In this document: positions 7,230-8,399 of the stretch, in pieces | Position numbering within the stretch: position 1 is the first letter of the stretch | Layout of the letters: each line of letters starts with the position of its first letter | From: an uncultured Oscillospiraceae bacterium | GTDB taxonomy: Bacteria; Bacillota; Clostridia; Oscillospirales; Acutalibacteraceae | Length of the DNA stretch: 8,399 nucleotides | Assembly (NCBI GenBank): GCA_905211675.1 | Contig: CAJMBP010000061.1 | Location: 1-8,399 of the forward strand | Direction: 5' to 3' | The notes under the pieces: model-generated | Told to the model about the DNA's origin: nothing | The model's database searches: none | Seen by the model: the letters and a program-made list of their open reading frames with translations, nothing else | Made by a program: the position numbers and the translations under genes

Positions 7230-7341
7230 AGCCTCCCTCTGACGAGGGAGGTGCCGAGTATGGCGAGGCGGAGGGAGAGATAACTACCCCTCCGCCTTTT
7301 GCTTTGCAAAAGCCACCTCCCCTGACAAGTGGAGGCTTTTT
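7230..7341. repeat. Palindromic interspersed-repeat-like element (REP or MITE type)
   Basis: Seen: a left unit with CCTCCCTC (7232-7239) and GAGGGAGG (7244-7251) closing a 4-base loop; a central hairpin GGCGGAGGG (7267-7275) with CCCTCCGCC (7288-7296); a small hairpin TTTTGC/GCAAAA (7297-7311); and a right unit (7312-7337) that is an imperfect inverted copy of the left, so the whole element can fold as a multi-branched cruciform. It has no coding capacity. Elements with this kind of GGGAGG-type palindromic ends are common in gut Clostridia genomes as I remember them; copy number here cannot be tested. Confidence 0.65.
7313..7341 (+). terminator. Probable terminator of the perR-rubrerythrin transcript, formed by the repeat's right unit
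   Basis: CCTCC (7316-7320) pairs with GGAGG (7331-7335) around a 10-base loop, followed by C and TTTTT (7337-7341). The short stem is strengthened if the left unit at 7230-7252 pairs with it instead. It ends two bases before the next -35 box. Confidence 0.45.
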
Positions 7342-7342
7342 A

Positions 7343-7371
7343 TTGCAATATTTGACATAATGTGCTATAAT
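7343..7371 (+). promoter_or_regulatory. Promoter of the small membrane-peptide (toxin) mRNA
   Basis: TTGCAA (7343-7348), 17-base spacer, TATAAT (7366-7371) preceded by TGC, an extended -10. Start near 7378, at the first base of the terminal repeat GGAATAAGGC. The -10 to repeat spacing (6-7 bases) is the same as on the opposite strand at the other end. Confidence 0.78.
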
Positions 7372-7424
7372 TCTCTTGGAATAAGGCATACCTTAACGGT
7401 AGGCGGTTTGTCCTCTTTTATTTT

Positions 7425-7459
7425 GAGGGCACTTTCGCCCTCTTGGAAAGGAGGGCGGT
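7425..7459 (+). promoter_or_regulatory. Mutually exclusive hairpins controlling the toxin ribosome site
   Basis: GCCCTC (7437-7442) can pair with GAGGGC on its left (7425-7430, leaving the ribosome site free) or with GAGGGC on its right (7451-7456, covering AAAGGAGG at 7447-7454). The same right copy, extended to GAGGGCGGT (7451-7459), is also fully complementary to ACCGCCCTC (7550-7558) just after the stop codon. Confidence 0.65.
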
Positions 7460-7463
7460 GCTT

Positions 7464-7550
7464 ATGATTACATATAGTGAGTTGTTTTTATTGCTTACCC
7501 TTATTGTTTCCATAATAGCACTTGTTATTGATATAACAAAAAAGAAATAA
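7464..7550 (+). CDS. 28-aa single-span membrane peptide, putative type I toxin (holin-like)
   Basis: Starts MITYSELF, continues as a hydrophobic helix rich in L, I and V (about residues 7-22), then D, I, T and a KKK tail. This is the form of small holin-like or Fst/TxpA-type toxins, which insert in the inner face of the membrane and damage it. The ribosome site is very strong (AAAGGAGG 7447-7454, nine bases before the ATG). It sits between two convergent promoters, with an antisense RNA over its 3' end, hairpins over its ribosome site and complementary mRNA ends, all features of type I toxin genes. Family assignment is by shape and context; the sequence resembles short MITYSELF-type proteins I recall from Firmicutes but I could not search. 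It could instead be a membrane signalling peptide. Confidence 0.8.
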   Translation: MITYSELFLLLTLIVSIIALVIDITKKK

Positions 7551-7579
7551 CCGCCCTCGTCAAAGCCGCGGTTATTTCT
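7538..7579 (-). terminator. Terminator of the antisense RNA
   Basis: A perfect 12-bp stem, 7543-7554 with 7568-7579, around a 13-base loop; read on the - strand it is followed by six T (7543-7538). On the + strand no T-run follows, so the toxin mRNA should read on past it. Confidence 0.82.
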
Positions 7580-7624
7580 AATAACTAAGTAAAGACAAAC
7601 CGTCTATTGGGTGTGCCTTATTTC
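7538..7624 (-). ncRNA. Predicted antisense RNA, putative antitoxin of the small membrane peptide
   Basis: Predicted from a perfect - strand promoter and a terminator: start near 7624, end near 7538, about 87 nt. It is complementary to the last codons and the 3' untranslated part of the peptide mRNA. Its 5' end (GAAATAAGGCACACC) nearly equals the 5' end of the mRNA. It contains a small hairpin AGAC-GGTTT-GTCT whose loop may start pairing. Convergent, 3'-overlapping RNAs are the arrangement of txpA/RatA, bsrG/SR4 and the pAD1 par system. Expression is inferred, not shown. Confidence 0.72.
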
Positions 7625-7630
7625 ACTTAT

Positions 7631-7659
7631 ATTATAGTACACTTTTCCGTACTTGTCAA
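7631..7659 (-). promoter_or_regulatory. Promoter of the antisense RNA, perfect consensus
   Basis: On the - strand: TTGACA (complement of 7654-7659), exactly 17 bases, TATAAT (complement of 7631-7636). It is closer to consensus than the toxin promoter, as expected when an antitoxin RNA must be in excess. Confidence 0.9.
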
Positions 7660-7683
7660 GCACTCTTATTTTAAGGGTGTTTT
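7658..7683 (+). terminator. Probable 3' terminator of the full-length toxin mRNA
   Basis: Arms 7658-7668 and 7672-7682 give 11 pairs (two G-U) with a TTT loop, followed by T-rich sequence to 7683. It overlaps the antisense -35 box. A + strand RNA ending here (about 305 nt) would include both terminal repeats. Confidence 0.6.
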
Positions 7684-7829
7684 ATCATACTTATATCAAA
7701 ATTCATTGCTTATAGGCAAGTAATGAACTGAGACTTAATTCCAATTACGTGGAATTAGGTCTTTTTTATTTAGTTTGATTTAAGTATGTTTGTTGAGTTT
7801 GAAAAATGAGAAAACTTTTTTTAATTGGC
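7684..7829. other. Non-coding AT-rich stretch with two orphan hairpins
   Basis: No gene is visible. Hairpin A: TTCATTGCTT (7702-7711) with AAGTAATGAA (7718-7727), 10 pairs with one G-U. Hairpin B is described separately as a terminator. No convincing promoter precedes them. The remaining 7771-7829 shows only A/T runs. Confidence 0.5.
7732..7767 (+). terminator. Strong intrinsic terminator without a visible upstream gene
   Basis: GACTTAATTCC (7732-7742) pairs with GGAATTAGGTC (7751-7761), 11 pairs with one G-U, loop of 8, then TTTTTT (7762-7767). It may insulate the next promoter from toxin read-through or end an unrecognised small RNA or gene remnant. Confidence 0.8.
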
Positions 7830-7858
7830 TTTACATAGGAAATGTTTTGTGCTATAAT
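7830..7858 (+). promoter_or_regulatory. Strong promoter of the leader and AT-rich gene
   Basis: TTTACA (7830-7835), 17-base spacer, TATAAT (7853-7858) with TGC before it (extended -10). Start near 7864-7865, leaving a leader of about 190 nt before the ATG at 8056. Confidence 0.87.
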
Positions 7859-7863
7859 GAATG

Positions 7864-8041
7864 CACCACACTTTAACTCAAAATTCTAATTCACTAGAAG
7901 TCGTATTTTTACTTCGGTAAAAATGCGGACTTCAATTTTCGCATTTCTAGTGAATGTAGGAAAGAGTTTTTGTGTGGTAGCAAAACGGAGTTTCGCATTT
8001 TTCGTGTGTGTGACTTCGGTTGCACACACTTTTTGTTTTAT
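7864..8041 (+). ncRNA. Structured 5' leader, candidate attenuator or riboswitch-like element
   Basis: Seen: a long rod closed by ACCACAC (7865-7871) with GTGTGGT (7972-7978), then AACTC/GAGTT (7875-7879, 7964-7968), then an 11-bp perfect stem ATTCACTAGAA (7889-7899) with TTCTAGTGAAT (7945-7955), enclosing a hairpin of about 13 pairs capped by a C(TTCG)G loop (7900-7930). A linker with the repeat TTTCGCATTT (also at 7937-7946 and 7991-8000) leads to a terminator at 8004-8034. Alternative pairs exist: AAAAATGCG (7919-7927) with CGCATTTTT (7994-8002), and CACAC (7867-7871) with the GT-rich arm of the terminator. I do not recognise a known riboswitch class, and ligand or sensor is unknown. Confidence 0.65.
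8004..8034 (+). terminator. Leader terminator just before the ribosome site
   Basis: GTGTGTGTGAC (8004-8014) with GTTGCACACAC (8019-8029), 11 pairs (two wobbles), TTCG tetraloop closed by C-G, then TTTTTGTTTT. The ribosome site GGAGGA begins at 8042, so termination here would switch off the next gene. Confidence 0.85.
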
Positions 8042-8055
8042 GGAGGAATTTAAAA

Positions 8056-8399
8056 ATGAAAAAAATATTTTTTACGACAAGAGAAAATAATTTACTATCA
8101 TTAAAAGAATTTGCATTACTCAAAAAATTCATTATGCCTGATATTGATGAAACGGGCGAATTAGTAATTAAATCAAAAACTATTTCAGTAACAGATTTAA
8201 CAAAAGGATATTCCAATAATAAAACAATTGCAACAAAAAGAACCTTATTGAAATTAAAAGAAAAAAATCTAGTTTGTTGTGATGAAAACGATGAGGTAAT
8301 TTCCGTTAATGATTCTGGCATAAGTCAGTTTCTTGAAAGGAAAAATCAACTCAAAAAATCTTTTGTAAAAAATTCTATATTTTTATTGGCATTGATAAT
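8056..8399 (+). CDS. Possible winged-helix DNA-binding protein with C-terminal membrane segment (3' end outside window)
   Basis: Open from an ATG with ribosome site GGAGGA (8042-8047, eight bases before) to the window end, 114 codons with no stop. Not recognised as a named family. Residues about 42-95 (SVTDLTKGY..., TIATKRTLLKLKEKNLV, a D/E/N-rich turn, VISVNDSGISQFLERK) read like a small winged helix: two helices, a two-strand wing, then a closing helix as in MarR-like folds. A basic stretch (KNQLKKSFVKN) then leads into IFLLALI, the start of a probable membrane helix, so a membrane-tethered regulator is possible. It is very AT-rich (about 24% GC by hand count in 8101-8280) and A/K/N-biased, unlike the genes upstream, which suggests recent acquisition. 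Expression is likely gated by the leader. Confidence 0.65.
   Translation, partial: MKKIFFTTRENNLLSLKEFALLKKFIMPDIDETGELVIKSKTISVTDLTKGYSNNKTIATKRTLLKLKEKNLVCCDENDEVISVNDSGISQFLERKNQLKKSFVKNSIFLLALI

Larger units (their letters stand above)
7378..7624. repeat. Inverted repeats flanking the toxin-antitoxin-like unit
   Basis: GGAATAAGGCATACC (7378-7392) is complementary to GGTGTGCCTTATTTC (7610-7624), 15 pairs with G-U pairs allowed. Inside, CGGTTTGTC (7404-7412) is fully complementary to GACAAACCG (7594-7602). Because they are inverted, both predicted RNAs begin with nearly the same 5' sequence, and the long mRNA can close on itself end to end. No clear target-site duplication flanks them. Confidence 0.85.

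Noticed and set aside
7352..7371. TTGACA at 7352-7357 as the -35 box of the toxin promoter
   Set aside because: It is only 8 bases from the TATAAT; TTGCAA at 7343-7348 has the proper 17-base spacing and the -10 is of the extended type.
7378..7624. Insertion sequence or MITE bounded by the inverted repeats
   Set aside because: The repeats begin at the predicted transcription starts rather than at element ends, promoters lie outside them, and no target duplication is seen; RNA pairing explains them better.
7954..7959. ATG-TAG start-stop minimal frame in the leader
   Set aside because: No ribosome site and it lies within the paired arm TTCTAGTGAAT; chance occurrence is likely.
7923..8090. 55-codon frame through the leader starting at the ATG 7923
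   Set aside because: No ribosome site, runs through the hairpins and terminator, and its repeated residues simply reflect the repeated TTTCGCATTT word; likely not translated.
7947..8321. 124-aa frame on the - strand
   Set aside because: Opposite the gene starting at 8056, with no ribosome site and composition expected from the complement of an AT-rich gene and leader.

Overview
The window reads as a chromosomal segment of an anaerobic, low- to mid-GC Firmicute of class Clostridia, probably a gut lineage. The evidence is a Gram-positive CpsB/CpsC/CpsD-type tyrosine phospho-signalling triad, a Rex redox repressor, a PerR-type Fur protein next to a 'reverse' rubrerythrin (rubredoxin domain first, typical of clostridial peroxide defence), strong AGGAGG-type ribosome sites and consensus sigma-A promoters. 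I cannot name the genus.

Positions 1-891 hold the 3' part of a serine D-Ala-D-Ala carboxypeptidase whose start lies outside the window. A promoter at 896-924 then leads into cpsC (974-1705), cpsD (1707-2495), cpsB (2550-3275), pgeF (3268-4089) and an MFS transporter (4113-5411), all on the + strand and tightly packed. A strong intrinsic terminator lies between cpsD and cpsB. No glycosyltransferase, polymerase or flippase is present, so the triad looks like a regulatory module set among cell-wall genes (carboxypeptidase, PgeF). A symmetric hairpin (5415-5449) separates this operon from convergent rex (5472-6098, - strand).

Rex and perR diverge from back-to-back promoters in 6099-6262. Each promoter carries a palindrome at its own transcription start: a Rex-like site at 6126-6144 for rex and a PerR/Fur-like 7-1-7 box at 6225-6245 for perR. 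perR (6263-6637) is followed at 31 bases by reverse rubrerythrin (6669-7211), giving a compact redox and peroxide control region.

From 7212 on the sequence changes character. A palindrome-rich interspersed-repeat-like element (7230-7341) is followed by the most striking locus: a 28-codon membrane peptide gene (7464-7550) inside a convergent promoter pair. One promoter drives the peptide mRNA. The other, a perfect TTGACA-17-TATAAT on the - strand, drives a predicted RNA of about 87 nt antisense to the 3' half of that mRNA and ending in its own terminator. The mRNA ends are complementary (15 bp plus 9 bp) and the ribosome site is covered by mutually exclusive hairpins. This is the architecture of a type I toxin-antitoxin system.

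After a short stretch with orphan hairpins (7684-7829) there is a strong promoter (7830-7858), a structured leader of about 190 nt with UUCG-capped hairpins and a terminator just before the ribosome site, and the start of a very AT-rich gene (8056 to window end) encoding a possible winged-helix protein followed by a membrane segment. The GC drop (about 24% by hand count in 8101-8280, against 45-55% in sampled stretches of the chromosomal genes) suggests the right end is the edge of acquired DNA. I saw no tRNA, rRNA, CRISPR array, transposase or integrase.
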